Positions 1 through 9,936 of a stretch of DNA of 40,374 nucleotides are shown here, one piece after another. The DNA lies in the NCBI GenBank assembly GCA_041391765.1, contig JAWKNJ010000042.1, forward strand, positions 1 through 40,374, given 5' to 3'. The translations under genes were made by a program, and so were the position numbers. Origin of the DNA: SHAN690 sp041391765. Lineage in GTDB: Bacteria > Bacteroidota > Bacteroidia > Flavobacteriales_G > Salibacteraceae. Below the pieces are notes generated by a model. That model had not been told where the DNA came from and did not search any database. It saw only the letters and a program-made list of their open reading frames with translations. Position 1 is the first letter of the stretch, and each line of letters starts with the position of its first letter.

Positions 1-1350
1 AGGCATCTGCGAGAATCGCACGGAGATCGCAGGAAATCCTACGTCCAAAATCCTCACAAACGCCCGATGGGAAAGGGATACGATTTGATTGGGCTGCGAA
101 AAGACGGTACTTCTGTTGCCGTTGAAATCAGCCTCAACTACTTCAAGGAGGGGGGGGAAATGATGGTCATGGCACTCATCATGGACGTAACCGTTAGAAA
201 GGAACACGAGGCTCAGATCATGATGTTGAACAAAACGCTGGAAAAGCGGGTTGAACAGCGTACCCGCGAGCTTCAAGAATCGCAAACGCTTTACCGTCTC
301 ATCGCTCGCAACTATCCGAATGGCACCATCAACGTGTTTGACCGCGATTTAAACTACGTTTTCGTTGAAGGTCAGGACTTGTATAAAACAGGAGTTACCA
401 GCGACCACCTGATGGGTAAAAACTACCTGTCGCAATTACCCGAGGCGATTCGACCCGAAATGAAAGCACGGCTTGAGTCTGTGTTGGGAGGCGAAAACAT
501 TTCCTTCGAAATGGATCACCAAAACCAACAATACCTGATCAACGCTGTTGGTTTGGCAGATAAATCCGGGCACATCAATCGCATCCTTCTGGTAGAGCAG
601 AACATCACCGAGCAAAAGCAAGCCGAGCAAAAGGTGTTGGAAGCCCTGAACAAGGAGAAGGAATTGAACGAATTGAAGTCCCGATTTGTAAGCATGGCTT
701 CACACGAATTTCGAACCCCGTTGAGCACAGTGTTAAGCTCACTCTCTCTGATCCAGAAATATGATGAGCAAGGTGACCAAGACAAAAAAGACAAGCACTA
801 CCAGCGTATCAAAGGTTCGGTGAGACACTTGACGGGCATATTAAACGACTTCCTTTCACTTGAAAAAGTAGAATCCGGAAAGGTGAGTGTTCACAAGTCT
901 GATTTCGATGTGCAACAGATTGCAACGGAGATCGTAGAGCAGCTCCAAGACACAGCCAAAGTCGGACAACGCATTCATTTTGAGTACAGTGGTGCGAGCC
1001 TGATTAATACTGACCAGAACATTCTCCGAATCATCCTCAACAACCTGCTGAGCAATGCCATCAAGTACTCAGAAGAAGGTAAAAACATCTGGTTGAACAT
1101 GAACGTAAGCGGAAATCTCTTGCGCATTACGATCAAAGACGAAGGCATTGGAATTCCTTATGAAGACCAGCCGAATATGTTTGCCAGGTTCTTCCGCGCA
1201 AAAAACGCGCTCAACCTAGAGGGAACGGGACTCGGGTTGAACATCGTTCACCGCTATTTGCAAATGCTCGGAGGAAAAATTAGATTGGAAAGTGCCCCTA
1301 TGGAAGGAACCACTTTTTTTGTAGAAATTCAAATAGACGCTCATGGCTAG
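1..1350 (+). CDS. PAS-domain sensor histidine kinase, 5' end outside the window
   Basis: The reading frame is open from base 1, so the ATG at 67 is internal and the N-terminus is missing. The visible part begins inside a PAS domain (tail near 61-200). It continues with a coiled-coil linker, a second PAS domain (about 290-620) and a HisKA domain whose phospho-acceptor His lies in ASHEFRTP (codon 703-705). The HATPase domain has an intact N box (NLLSNAIKYS), G1 box (DEGIGI) and G2 box (GTGLGL). By family knowledge it autophosphorylates and passes the phosphate to a receiver. The next gene starts 8 bases before its stop, so the receiver-CRP protein is very likely its cognate regulator and translationally coupled. 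No membrane segment is visible in the part shown; any sensor region would lie upstream. Confidence 0.93.
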   Translation, partial: RHLRESHGDRRKSYVQNPHKRPMGKGYDLIGLRKDGTSVAVEISLNYFKEGGEMMVMALIMDVTVRKEHEAQIMMLNKTLEKRVEQRTRELQESQTLYRLIARNYPNGTINVFDRDLNYVFVEGQDLYKTGVTSDHLMGKNYLSQLPEAIRPEMKARLESVLGGENISFEMDHQNQQYLINAVGLADKSGHINRILLVEQNITEQKQAEQKVLEALNKEKELNELKSRFVSMASHEFRTPLSTVLSSLSLIQKYDEQGDQDKKDKHYQRIKGSVRHLTGILNDFLSLEKVESGKVSVHKSDFDVQQIATEIVEQLQDTAKVGQRIHFEYSGASLINTDQNILRIILNNLLSNAIKYSEEGKNIWLNMNVSGNLLRITIKDEGIGIPYEDQPNMFARFFRAKNALNLEGTGLGLNIVHRYLQMLGGKIRLESAPMEGTTFFVEIQIDAHG

Positions 1351-2413
1351 GATACTTTTGATCGAGGACAATGAAAACATCCGTGAAAACACGGCTGAAA
1401 TCCTGGAATTGGCGGGCTATGACATGATCACGGCTGAAAATGGGAAAGTTGGTGTGGAGTTGGCTCAGAAGGAATCGATTGACCTAATCCTCTGCGACAT
1501 CATGATGCCAGAGTTGGATGGTTTTGGCGTTCTGCACATTCTCAACAAAAACCCAAAAACCAGCAGCATTCCCTTTATCTTCCTGACCGCCAAGTCTGAA
1601 AAAAGTGATTTCCGTAGGGGAATGAACCTCGGAGCCGATGATTACCTGACAAAGCCTTTTGATGAAACCGAGTTAATGGACGCCATTGAGCTGAGACTGA
1701 AAAAATCAGCCAAAATCAAAGACAGCATTGAAAAATCCAAAACGCCCAGCTTGGAAAGCTTCATCGAAAGCACCAAAGAAAAAGTCAAGTTAGAAGATTT
1801 AATCACAGACCGTAACACGCGCCATTACAAAAAGCGCGAGACGATCTATCGTGAAGGTGAGTATCCGCATGCGCTGCATTACATAAAGAAAGGTAAGGTC
1901 AAATTGAGCCGAATCAGTGACTATGGAAAAGAGTTCATCACCTCCATCAGCAGTGATGGAGAATTCCTTGGCCATTTAGCCTTACTCGAGAATTCAAAGT
2001 ACCAAGAGGAAGCTGTGACTATTGAAGACTCCGAAATTGTGTCCATCCCGGTAGATAAGTTTCGTGAACTTATCCATACCAACCGTGAGGTGGCCAACAA
2101 CTTTATCAAACTATTGTCTAGGAACACATTGGACATGGAAGATCGCTTGCTGAAATTGGCATATGGTAATGTGCGTGAGCGAGTAGCCTATGTGTTAAAT
2201 CACATCTATGAGAAGTACGGAAACGATAAGAATGACATAGGCATTTCCATCTCGCGCGAAGAATTGGCTGGATATACGGGCATTGCCACTGAATCCCTCA
2301 TCCGCACGTTGAGCGATTTCAAATCAGAAGGCATCATTTCGAACGATGGTCGAAGCATTGTGGTGAAGGATCCAGCCAAGCTGAAGCGATTGAGTGAAGG
2401 AGGCGTAGTTTAG
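1343..2413 (+). CDS. response regulator with receiver, cyclic-nucleotide-binding-like and CRP-type HTH domains
   Basis: A 356-residue transcription factor with three parts. The receiver (residues 3-122) has acidic pocket Glu8/Asp9, phospho-acceptor Asp52, Thr82 and Lys104. A CRP/FNR effector-like beta-roll follows (about 146-265, with GEFLGHLALLE). The C-terminal winged helix (about 270-345) carries the HTH signature around EELAGYTGIATESLIRTL. It likely binds DNA as a dimer when phosphorylated by the overlapping upstream kinase. The effector domain lacks the usual cyclic-AMP RxS contact motif that I can see, so it may be only a structural or dimerisation module. The FNR cysteine cluster is also absent. 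The ATG at 1343 is chosen because the receiver starts immediately after it. This fusion is known in Bacteroidota beside PAS kinases; the regulon is unknown. Confidence 0.92.
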   Translation: MARILLIEDNENIRENTAEILELAGYDMITAENGKVGVELAQKESIDLILCDIMMPELDGFGVLHILNKNPKTSSIPFIFLTAKSEKSDFRRGMNLGADDYLTKPFDETELMDAIELRLKKSAKIKDSIEKSKTPSLESFIESTKEKVKLEDLITDRNTRHYKKRETIYREGEYPHALHYIKKGKVKLSRISDYGKEFITSISSDGEFLGHLALLENSKYQEEAVTIEDSEIVSIPVDKFRELIHTNREVANNFIKLLSRNTLDMEDRLLKLAYGNVRERVAYVLNHIYEKYGNDKNDIGISISREELAGYTGIATESLIRTLSDFKSEGIISNDGRSIVVKDPAKLKRLSEGGVV

Positions 2414-2514
2414 ATCCGTTTCCACCCATCAGTAACATTTTGGGATTCACACCGTCAATGGCGCGTTGATGGAGTTTTGAACTCCTTCAATCTGGATTCT
2501 CAGACATTTACCTA

Positions 2515-5100
2515 ATGATTCAATGGTCGTCATTCAAGTGGTTTGCCTTGGTGATCCTTATTGCCGGATGCGTGGATGCCATTGGTCAGTCAGCGGAGCT
2601 GAGAGGTTTGCTTATCGATGAAAATGGCGCTCCAATTCCGTTTGCAAACGTTTTTGTAATTAACACATCCAAGGGTTCCATTACGAATGAAAATGGGCAG
2701 TATCGTTTCCTGTTGGACCCAGGAAAACACAGCGTGCAATTCAGCTCACTCGGCTACGAAACAGTTGTGACGGAGCTCACCATCAAATCAAATGAGCGAA
2801 AAATCCAAAACGCAACCCTCAAAACAACCGTTACCTCGCTAGGAGAGGTGGAAATTGTAGCCAATACCCGTGACCGTGCCAAAGAAATCATGGAAGAAGT
2901 ACGAACAAGGAGATCGGACTACCTATCCCATATCAAAACGTATTCCTGCGAAACATACCTTAGGGTAAGCGTTGATCGAAAACCATCCTACAAATTCAAG
3001 GGTGATTCCGCAGACCTTCCACTTACGGAAGTAGTGACATTCGACTCCATTCACTACGACACAGTATTCAAGCGTGTTCGATCAGACATGATCGAAGCCA
3101 CGTCTACTCTATATGTAAAACCACTTGGAATTCACCGCGAAGTGGTACATGCCTATATACACCGAGAAAAGCGAAGGCCTCTAGAGCTTGGATATGTTGC
3201 GGAAACTGATTTCGGAATCGGCTATGACTTCACGGGCACAGATAATATGATCGAATTTCCCCTGGCCGCAGAAGACCCTAACATTTTGTTTACCGACAAT
3301 TCGGTGCGTATCAACTTCTATGAAAACATGATAGATTGGCCGGCAGTGTGTCAAAAGCCGATCCTTTCACCGATTGCAGCCACATCTGCACTAAGCTATC
3401 GCTATGATTATGAAGGAGCTATCATCGAAAGTGAGAAGAAAATTTTCAAGATTAAAGTGACACCACTCTTCAAATCCGAGGCTTTATTCGAAGGACACAT
3501 TTTCATTAGCGATAGTACATATGCACTTCACTCGGTCGACTTGAACGTGCTGCCCGCAGCACTCTTGCGCGGAAATGAACTTTCTATTCGCCAACGCTAC
3601 GACTCAGTTGGTGTGGACGCATTTGCTCCAACCGATTTGAAGATCGATTACGAAATACCCATGGAGGATGAAATATTCTATGGCAGCGTTGCTGGATATT
3701 TCAAAAACTACGACCTCAACCCCCAATGGCCGGACTCGCTGGGAAAAATGGAGGTCAAAGCGTTTGACATTGGTGCCTTTGATAAGGACACGGCCTATTG
3801 GGTAAATTCTCGCCCAGAATTACTTGAAGCGTCTGAAATACGTTTTATTGATGAGAGCGACAGCCTTATGCTTTATTACGTGAGCGATGAGTATTACCAT
3901 GAAATAGACTCCGCGTTTAACCGCATCAGCATTTGGACGCCTTTAATTGGCTATGGACATCGAAATCGCGCCAAGGGAACAGAGTTTTTTGTGATGGGAA
4001 TTCTTGGTCAAATCACACCATTCGGACCAGGTGGCTACCGACATTCCCTGCCGATGCAGTTCGAAAAGGAATTTAAGGACAGCAAGGTGCTCGAGTTCGA
4101 TATAATCCCAAGCTACGGACCTTACCACAAGGATTTCAAAATGTATGCAGGAGTTGGATACACCTATTATCCAAAGAAGTTTGTCAGAACCTACATTGAC
4201 GGTGGTCATTACTATGATCGTATTAACCAATATGCCTCACTCGAGCAAATTCTCGCACGAAACAACTTTGCGGATGTAACGAGTATCGGCATTTCCCAGC
4301 AAATGGAAATTGTGAACGGACTTTATGGCGACTTAAGCTTTATCTATTCCGATCAGCGGCCCATTTCTTTCACTTCACACAGCGAATGGGAGCGACTCAT
4401 ATTCGGAGACTCTTTGGACGGACTTGACTTCGCTCGATACATCAAGAGCGAATTTCGACTGGACATCCAGTATCGAATTCGACAGAAATACTTCATCAAG
4501 GGCAACAAGAAAATCGTGGTAGGATCCGACTTTCCTGATTTGTTCTTCACTTATCGAAAAGGGGTTCCAAAACTGTTTAACAGCGAAGTCAATTTCGACT
4601 ACATAGAAGGTGGGATCAAGCATGATTTGGAACTAAAGCGACTCGGAAAATCCAACTATAAAATCCTTGCAGGCACGTACTTGAACAAGGCTTCACTTCG
4701 TATTCTCGAATACAAATACTTCCGTGGTTCGGATGCCTATTTCTTCTCTGACCCTACTCGCTCCATGCAATTGCTTGGAGTTAAATTCAGCACACCCTAT
4801 CCGTTTGTTCAAGCAAACTATGTTCATCACTTTGAAGGGGCGATATTGGGTAAAGTTCCAGGCCTTAGCCGACTAAAACTTCAGCTAGCGGCCGGAGCAG
4901 GCGCACTCTACATACAGCAGTCGAATTTTGCGCACATGGAACTTTTTGCAGGCCTGGAACGTGTTGTTCCCATATTCAAGGAACCCTTTCGATTTGGTGT
5001 TTACGCAGTCACTGCAGATAACTCCATCGGAACCGCTCAGTATACGTTCAAATTTGGAGCGGCCTATTTCAACACTTTCACCAACAAGTGGAGCTACTAA
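2515..5100 (+). CDS. DUF5686 family outer-membrane protein with N-terminal carboxypeptidase-regulatory-like domain
   Basis: 861 residues with a signal peptide (about 1-24, ending near AIGQ). A carboxypeptidase-regulatory-like beta-sandwich follows (about 29-110, GLLIDENGAPIPFANVFV and GYETVVTEL), as in the plug side of SusC/TonB-type proteins. The remainder matches the DUF5686 pattern (from the YSCETYLR region at about 143). Its C-terminal part has alternating aromatic/polar strands ending in KWSY, consistent with an outer-membrane beta-barrel. The family is almost confined to Bacteroidota; its function is not established, and I infer an envelope role. The 101-base gap upstream separates it from the regulator gene, and it ends 7 bases from the convergent transporter gene. 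Confidence 0.88.
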   Translation: MIQWSSFKWFALVILIAGCVDAIGQSAELRGLLIDENGAPIPFANVFVINTSKGSITNENGQYRFLLDPGKHSVQFSSLGYETVVTELTIKSNERKIQNATLKTTVTSLGEVEIVANTRDRAKEIMEEVRTRRSDYLSHIKTYSCETYLRVSVDRKPSYKFKGDSADLPLTEVVTFDSIHYDTVFKRVRSDMIEATSTLYVKPLGIHREVVHAYIHREKRRPLELGYVAETDFGIGYDFTGTDNMIEFPLAAEDPNILFTDNSVRINFYENMIDWPAVCQKPILSPIAATSALSYRYDYEGAIIESEKKIFKIKVTPLFKSEALFEGHIFISDSTYALHSVDLNVLPAALLRGNELSIRQRYDSVGVDAFAPTDLKIDYEIPMEDEIFYGSVAGYFKNYDLNPQWPDSLGKMEVKAFDIGAFDKDTAYWVNSRPELLEASEIRFIDESDSLMLYYVSDEYYHEIDSAFNRISIWTPLIGYGHRNRAKGTEFFVMGILGQITPFGPGGYRHSLPMQFEKEFKDSKVLEFDIIPSYGPYHKDFKMYAGVGYTYYPKKFVRTYIDGGHYYDRINQYASLEQILARNNFADVTSIGISQQMEIVNGLYGDLSFIYSDQRPISFTSHSEWERLIFGDSLDGLDFARYIKSEFRLDIQYRIRQKYFIKGNKKIVVGSDFPDLFFTYRKGVPKLFNSEVNFDYIEGGIKHDLELKRLGKSNYKILAGTYLNKASLRILEYKYFRGSDAYFFSDPTRSMQLLGVKFSTPYPFVQANYVHHFEGAILGKVPGLSRLKLQLAAGAGALYIQQSNFAHMELFAGLERVVPIFKEPFRFGVYAVTADNSIGTAQYTFKFGAAYFNTFTNKWSY

Positions 5101-5107
5101 AATCGAA

Positions 5108-6523
5108 TTAGGCGAACATCAAGTAACACAAGATGGTAATGACCGCGGCACTCAGCAGGTTCATCCAAAATCCGGCTTTGACCATTTCCTTTACAGTCAC
5201 ACTTCCGCTCGAATAGACAATGGCATTGGGAGGAGTAGAAATTGGCATCATGAATGCACAACTCGCAGCCATGGTGACAGGAACAGTTAATAGTAACGGG
5301 TTGACATCCGATTGTTCGGCAATTTCAAACACTACAGGTAGAAGAACTGTGACCAATGCCACGTTACTCATGAACTCCGTTAGAAATATTGATAAGAGCG
5401 TGAGCGCAATACACAGTGTTATTGGTCCTGTGTTAAACGACTCGTTCACCCAAATAGCTACGCTATCAATCACTCCAACTTTTTCGAGCCCTGCCGCCAA
5501 ACATAGTCCGCCTCCAAAGAGAATTAGGATACCCCAAGGCAGCTTTTTGGTGCTCTCCCAGTGAATGATGAATTCATTCTCCTTCCAATTGACAGGAACC
5601 AAAAACATCAACAATCCACCCGCCATAGCTACGTTCGTATTGTTCAGCACTTGCGTTCCAATGGTCTCATTGATTGGGTTCAGAAATATCCAAGCAAAAA
5701 CAGTAAGCGAAAAAACAACCAACACCAACTTTTCAGGCATTGAAATCGGTCCGAGTTCACGCCACTTGGCATCGAACAACTCTTTGACCCCTATGATGGA
5801 TCTATTTGAAATGGGATAAACGAACGATGTCAATAGAAAATAACCAAGGAGTAAAATCAACGTGCCAACAGGCAAACCGATGGCAAGCCAAGTGCTGAAG
5901 GCAAAATCAATATTAAATCGATCGAAATAATAGCCTGCAAAAACAAGGTTAGGTGGAGTCCCGATAAGCGTTATTATTCCGCCAGTGTTTGCCGCATAAG
6001 CGATTCCCAGCATCAGCAACAACGAAAAGCGCTTGCTGAATGGAGTTTCCCCATCGTTTTCTTGAATCAATTGTATGATGGACAGACCTATCGGGAGCAT
6101 CATGACTGCCGTGGCAGTATTGCTGATCCACATTGCTACGGATGCCGTGGCCAACATGAATCCCAGTATGATACCTTTCGGTTTAGTGCCTGTTACACGA
6201 ACCATCCAAAAAGCAATTCGTTTATGCAGTTGGCGCTCTTCCATGGCCAATGCGATGAGAAACCCTCCTAAGAATAAAAAGACAATAGGACTAGCATATG
6301 GAGCAAATGTGTCCTTCACGCTCATCACCCCGAGTGCAGGAAAAAAGACCATTGGCAATAATGCAGTGACATAAATTGGAAACACTTCGAATACCCACCA
6401 AGCAATCATCCAGGCGGCAAGACCAACCACTGCGGATCGCGATTGCTCATCAAAAACATCCAACCAGCTAATTAAAATGAACAGCAGGGGCCCGATGAAA
6501 TAGGAAAGCTTCTTAAGCGTCAC
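5108..6523 (-). CDS. SLC13/DASS family sodium:carboxylate symporter
   Basis: 471 residues, almost entirely hydrophobic, with about 11-12 membrane segments. Diagnostic family motifs are visible: MWISNTATAVMMLP (first Ser-Asn-Thr motif), GTPPNLVFAGYYF, and the second repeat SNVALVTVLLPVV followed by MPISTPPNAIVYSSG near the C-terminus. These bind sodium and the carboxylate substrate in DASS transporters, which import succinate, malate, citrate or sulfate-like anions; the exact substrate cannot be read here. The start is a GTG at 6523. It lies 26 bases downstream of the large PKD gene on the same strand, so read-through is possible although the functions look unrelated. Confidence 0.92.
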   Translation of the reverse strand: MTLKKLSYFIGPLLFILISWLDVFDEQSRSAVVGLAAWMIAWWVFEVFPIYVTALLPMVFFPALGVMSVKDTFAPYASPIVFLFLGGFLIALAMEERQLHKRIAFWMVRVTGTKPKGIILGFMLATASVAMWISNTATAVMMLPIGLSIIQLIQENDGETPFSKRFSLLLMLGIAYAANTGGIITLIGTPPNLVFAGYYFDRFNIDFAFSTWLAIGLPVGTLILLLGYFLLTSFVYPISNRSIIGVKELFDAKWRELGPISMPEKLVLVVFSLTVFAWIFLNPINETIGTQVLNNTNVAMAGGLLMFLVPVNWKENEFIIHWESTKKLPWGILILFGGGLCLAAGLEKVGVIDSVAIWVNESFNTGPITLCIALTLLSIFLTEFMSNVALVTVLLPVVFEIAEQSDVNPLLLTVPVTMAASCAFMMPISTPPNAIVYSSGSVTVKEMVKAGFWMNLLSAAVITILCYLMFA

Positions 6524-6549
6524 AAGCGTGTTCTGATAAGTGCGCTAAT

Positions 6550-9500
6550 CTATCGTATTAGGGTTAATTCCCCTGTAATCTCTTTGACTTGCGAAGAATA
6601 ATCAAAGTAAATTATATTGTAGATGTACGATCCTGTGGGGGCATAGGATCCATCCTTGAGTTTGCCATTCCAAGCAAAATCAGAATCGGATGAATCAAAG
6701 ATCACCGTTCCCCAACGATCCCAAACCACCATCTCAAATCGAGCCAGCTTCAAATCGGTATATATCTTCCAAAAATCGTTGTCACCATCTCCATTTGGAG
6801 TAAACGCTGAAGGAATGTAAAACGATTGAATATCCGAAACAACCAACTCCTGCACTTGACGGTCCACGCAGCCAAACTCATTCATCACGTTCAACCCGAC
6901 CTGAAATATCCCTGCGTTTTTGAATATATGATGTGCATCCCATTCTAAGGATATAATGGTATCATTAACCACCCAGCGCTGGGATGTAGATCCTACAGTC
7001 AAATTCTCAAATGACACTTCTGCACCCGCTCTGATGTCAGATTCGGATACAACTAAATAGGACGCTTCAGGTGATGGAAACACAACAATCGGACTCTCTG
7101 ACTGTTTAACTGAACTGCAACCATCATCTGTTATGACAGCAAGCCTGACGTTGTGCGTCAAGGGAGTTAGTGATTCGTTGATAAGGGTAACTTCTGTAAT
7201 CTGATCAGTTGAGATCAATTGATCATCTACATACCAAGCATAGCGTAAACTATGTTCAGAAAATGTGCTCTGACTTAGCAATTGTCCTTTCAATGGTGAG
7301 CATCCGCTGTCAGGAATAATCACCAATCCTGCTTCAGGCGATGGAGAGATTTGGATGGCACGGGTAATTGTGTCGCTGCATCCCTGATCAGATGTAGCTA
7401 TATATTCAACTTCATATTTGCCCGGCTCAGTGAAAACATTCTCAAAACTGCTTGAATCAGAATAATAGGCTCCATCTAAAAACCACCTGTATTTAACAAT
7501 CCCACCTACTCCAATAGTGCTCGCATCGTTTAGAATTGTCGGCTGATTAGTGCATCCTTTGTTTCCATCAATTTCAGCAATTGGTTGAGGATAAATAGCT
7601 TGCTGGAATATCAAACTATCTGCACAACCATAGTTACTCACAACCAAAAGTGTAACAAAGATTGTGTCGTCATCAGAGGGTAACAACACCGCATCCTGAG
7701 TATTAAATTCTTCCTCATCTAATTTCCAATTCCAAGAAATAATATCATCCCCTCCTGGAGTGGATTGAAGGATTTGACTATTATCAATGAACTCAACCGG
7801 TTTCCCCTCACAACTACCTTCTTTAATCAAAATGGAGGCAACCGGAGCCGGATAAATTCGCTTTGCTCTAATCAAAGAATCCTTGCACCCAAATTCCGTC
7901 TCAACATATAGCTCTACCGCATATAGACCCGCACTTGTGTAATCGTATGTGGCAGACGAAAGAATGGATGTGCCTCCATCACCAAATTTCCAATGGTACT
8001 TTATAATCGAACCACTTTGTGAGGTGCTCAATTGATTGAATTCAATATCCTCATTCTCACAGCTAGAGTTTGACACAAACTGTGCGACTGGAAGGTAATA
8101 AACGCTAAAAGACTTTAGAGCTGTGTCTGAACACCCGCCATCACTGGTAACAACCAACTGAGCCGAGTGAGTTCCAGGACTATTCATGATCACCGAAGGA
8201 TTCTGAACACCCGTTGGTGAGGCACCCGAATAGGTCCAATTCCAGGAAAGGATGTTTCCAGAAACGACTTTCGATGAGTCAATAAATTGAGTCTCGTCCT
8301 TGAAGCAATTGTCTGAGACAAAAAAATCAGCCTTTGGATTAGGATAAACTTCTGTTTGGTTAATGGTAGTGTCTGAACACCCATTCTCATCGATCACAAT
8401 CATTCTAACATCATACTGACCATGTGTAGAATAGATGAATGAAACCGTATCTCCATTTGCATCTGAAAATCCATCATTATTAAAATCCCATTCTACAGAT
8501 GAAATAGCCGTGTTACTCTGTGTCACATTGGTGGCGACCACAGGTCGCTCATCACACGCAATATCCACATTGGCCACCGCCACCGGATTCGGATTAACTT
8601 TTACTGTGTCCACCAGCGTTGCAACGCAACCACCTTCGTTCTTTACCGAAAGCACTACTTGGTATGCTCCGGCAAGGGAGTATGTATGCGTGGGATTTTG
8701 TAAAGTTGAACTGGTCGTCCCGTCTCCAAAATTCCAGTCCCAGCTTTGAATCGATCCAATCTGCTGATTCGTGGAGTCTGCAAAAACGGTTGGCAAAGTA
8801 TGGCAAGGTTCATTAAAGCTGAAGGAAACATCGGGTAAATCATAAACCGTGATTTGGTGCTGAGCCGTATCTGAACACCCGTTTAGGTCAAAGGCAATCA
8901 AACTTACGGTATAGAGTCCCGGGCTTGAATACTGGTGTACAGGATTGGTGTCGATGGCGGTAACCCCATCACCAAAATCCCAATAAAATGAATCGATATT
9001 GCTTAGTGCGTTGATCGATGAACATAAGGAGGTGTCAACTAACGTGAATTTTGCAGTGTCATTGAAGCACAAGTCGGAGGATTGAATTCTAAAATCAACG
9101 TACAGTTCATGGTTGAAGTTCCAATAGCGAGTCGATTGCTGGCTGAAATTGTAAAAGCCAAACAAACCGGGTTCAAAGCAGCCGTTGAGGTCAAAAACCG
9201 TGTCGCCATCAATCATGATCAGCGCACGAGTAGGTGTGTAGAGCAACTCAAAATCATAGGTCTGATTTTGAATCCAGCCTTTTCCTGAACCAAATTGCGA
9301 TTGAAGCACTGAAAATTTTGATGAGTTCGTGTGCTCCCAAAAGCTTGGAAACACATCTGGTAGTGTTCTTTGAAAAGTACCATCTACCCTGTTCAATGAA
9401 AGTCCTTCGGCTGCAGAGTATCCTGTCCAGGTTTGAGCCGATTTCTTCCAATCAAAAAGATAGTATTCATGATTCATGGAACTCGTCCCCGACCAGGCAT

Positions 9501-9825
9501 AATCGTAAGTCTCTTTGAATCCAAAAACAAATCCAAGGAAATCATCATCACTGTCTTCGCTTCTGAACGAACCTGTAACCCTAACATTAATCAACGTATC
9601 AGGACCGACATACATTTTAGGAAAGTTGGTGTTGCAAAGCGAATTGACCTCTGACCCGTTGTTTAGAATTGACCACTCTGCCGTGCAGCCAGACCCGCCT
9701 GTGGAGTCACCTGTTGGTGACCAATCGTTGAAGTCAACCGATTGTAAACACTGCGCATACGTTTTTGGAGCAAAAAAATACCCGATTAAAGCAAATAGTA
9801 GTAGTTGTAGCCCTTTCGTTTGCAC
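6550..9825 (-). CDS. giant PKD-repeat surface protein with thrombospondin-C-like N-terminal domain and T9SS type B sorting domain
   Basis: About 1,091 residues from the GTG at 9825 (a TTG at 9843 is possible but lies upstream of the probable transcription start). The signal peptide ends at KTYAQ. Residues about 20-240 resemble the thrombospondin C-terminal lectin-like domain: DDDFLGFVFGF, then a YLFDWKKSAQTW block and GLFGFYNFSQQ. About nine PKD-type repeats of 80-90 residues follow, several with WDFGDG cores and many with a GCSDT-like cysteine near the end. The last 85 residues are the gliding-motility-associated C-terminal domain (IPSAFTPNGDGDNDFWKI, then WDRWG), which directs export by the type IX system. 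It is a probable surface adhesin or glycan-binding protein. The Cys in each repeat may form disulfides. TAnnTTTG core precedes the gene. Confidence 0.9.
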   Translation of the reverse strand: MQTKGLQLLLFALIGYFFAPKTYAQCLQSVDFNDWSPTGDSTGGSGCTAEWSILNNGSEVNSLCNTNFPKMYVGPDTLINVRVTGSFRSEDSDDDFLGFVFGFKETYDYAWSGTSSMNHEYYLFDWKKSAQTWTGYSAAEGLSLNRVDGTFQRTLPDVFPSFWEHTNSSKFSVLQSQFGSGKGWIQNQTYDFELLYTPTRALIMIDGDTVFDLNGCFEPGLFGFYNFSQQSTRYWNFNHELYVDFRIQSSDLCFNDTAKFTLVDTSLCSSINALSNIDSFYWDFGDGVTAIDTNPVHQYSSPGLYTVSLIAFDLNGCSDTAQHQITVYDLPDVSFSFNEPCHTLPTVFADSTNQQIGSIQSWDWNFGDGTTSSTLQNPTHTYSLAGAYQVVLSVKNEGGCVATLVDTVKVNPNPVAVANVDIACDERPVVATNVTQSNTAISSVEWDFNNDGFSDANGDTVSFIYSTHGQYDVRMIVIDENGCSDTTINQTEVYPNPKADFFVSDNCFKDETQFIDSSKVVSGNILSWNWTYSGASPTGVQNPSVIMNSPGTHSAQLVVTSDGGCSDTALKSFSVYYLPVAQFVSNSSCENEDIEFNQLSTSQSGSIIKYHWKFGDGGTSILSSATYDYTSAGLYAVELYVETEFGCKDSLIRAKRIYPAPVASILIKEGSCEGKPVEFIDNSQILQSTPGGDDIISWNWKLDEEEFNTQDAVLLPSDDDTIFVTLLVVSNYGCADSLIFQQAIYPQPIAEIDGNKGCTNQPTILNDASTIGVGGIVKYRWFLDGAYYSDSSSFENVFTEPGKYEVEYIATSDQGCSDTITRAIQISPSPEAGLVIIPDSGCSPLKGQLLSQSTFSEHSLRYAWYVDDQLISTDQITEVTLINESLTPLTHNVRLAVITDDGCSSVKQSESPIVVFPSPEASYLVVSESDIRAGAEVSFENLTVGSTSQRWVVNDTIISLEWDAHHIFKNAGIFQVGLNVMNEFGCVDRQVQELVVSDIQSFYIPSAFTPNGDGDNDFWKIYTDLKLARFEMVVWDRWGTVIFDSSDSDFAWNGKLKDGSYAPTGSYIYNIIYFDYSSQVKEITGELTLIR

Positions 9826-9844
9826 CTGTTTATACCAATCCAAT

Positions 9845-9873
9845 CAAATATAATAGGATCACCTGATAAACAA
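9845..9873 (-). promoter_or_regulatory. Bacteroidota-type promoter for the PKD surface-protein gene
   Basis: On the minus strand there is TATATTTG (9852-9845), an exact match to the TAnnTTTG -7 core. A TTG (9873-9871) lies 18 bases upstream at the -33 position. Transcription would start near 9840, which makes the TTG codon at 9843 unlikely as start and favours GTG 9825. Confidence 0.55.
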
Positions 9874-9936
9874 CGATTTATAATAGTGATGGTTGTCATT
9901 GATTCGTGGATTTTTATCCACTATTCAAAACACAAA

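Noticed and set aside
2471..2485. Perfect small hairpin GGAGTT-TTG-AACTCC between the regulator and DUF5686 genes
   Set aside because: Six base pairs only and no T run on either strand; not convincing as a terminator.
5108..9825. Functional operon of the PKD surface protein and the SLC13 transporter
   Set aside because: Same strand with 26 bases between them, but no functional connection is apparent; co-transcription alone is possible.
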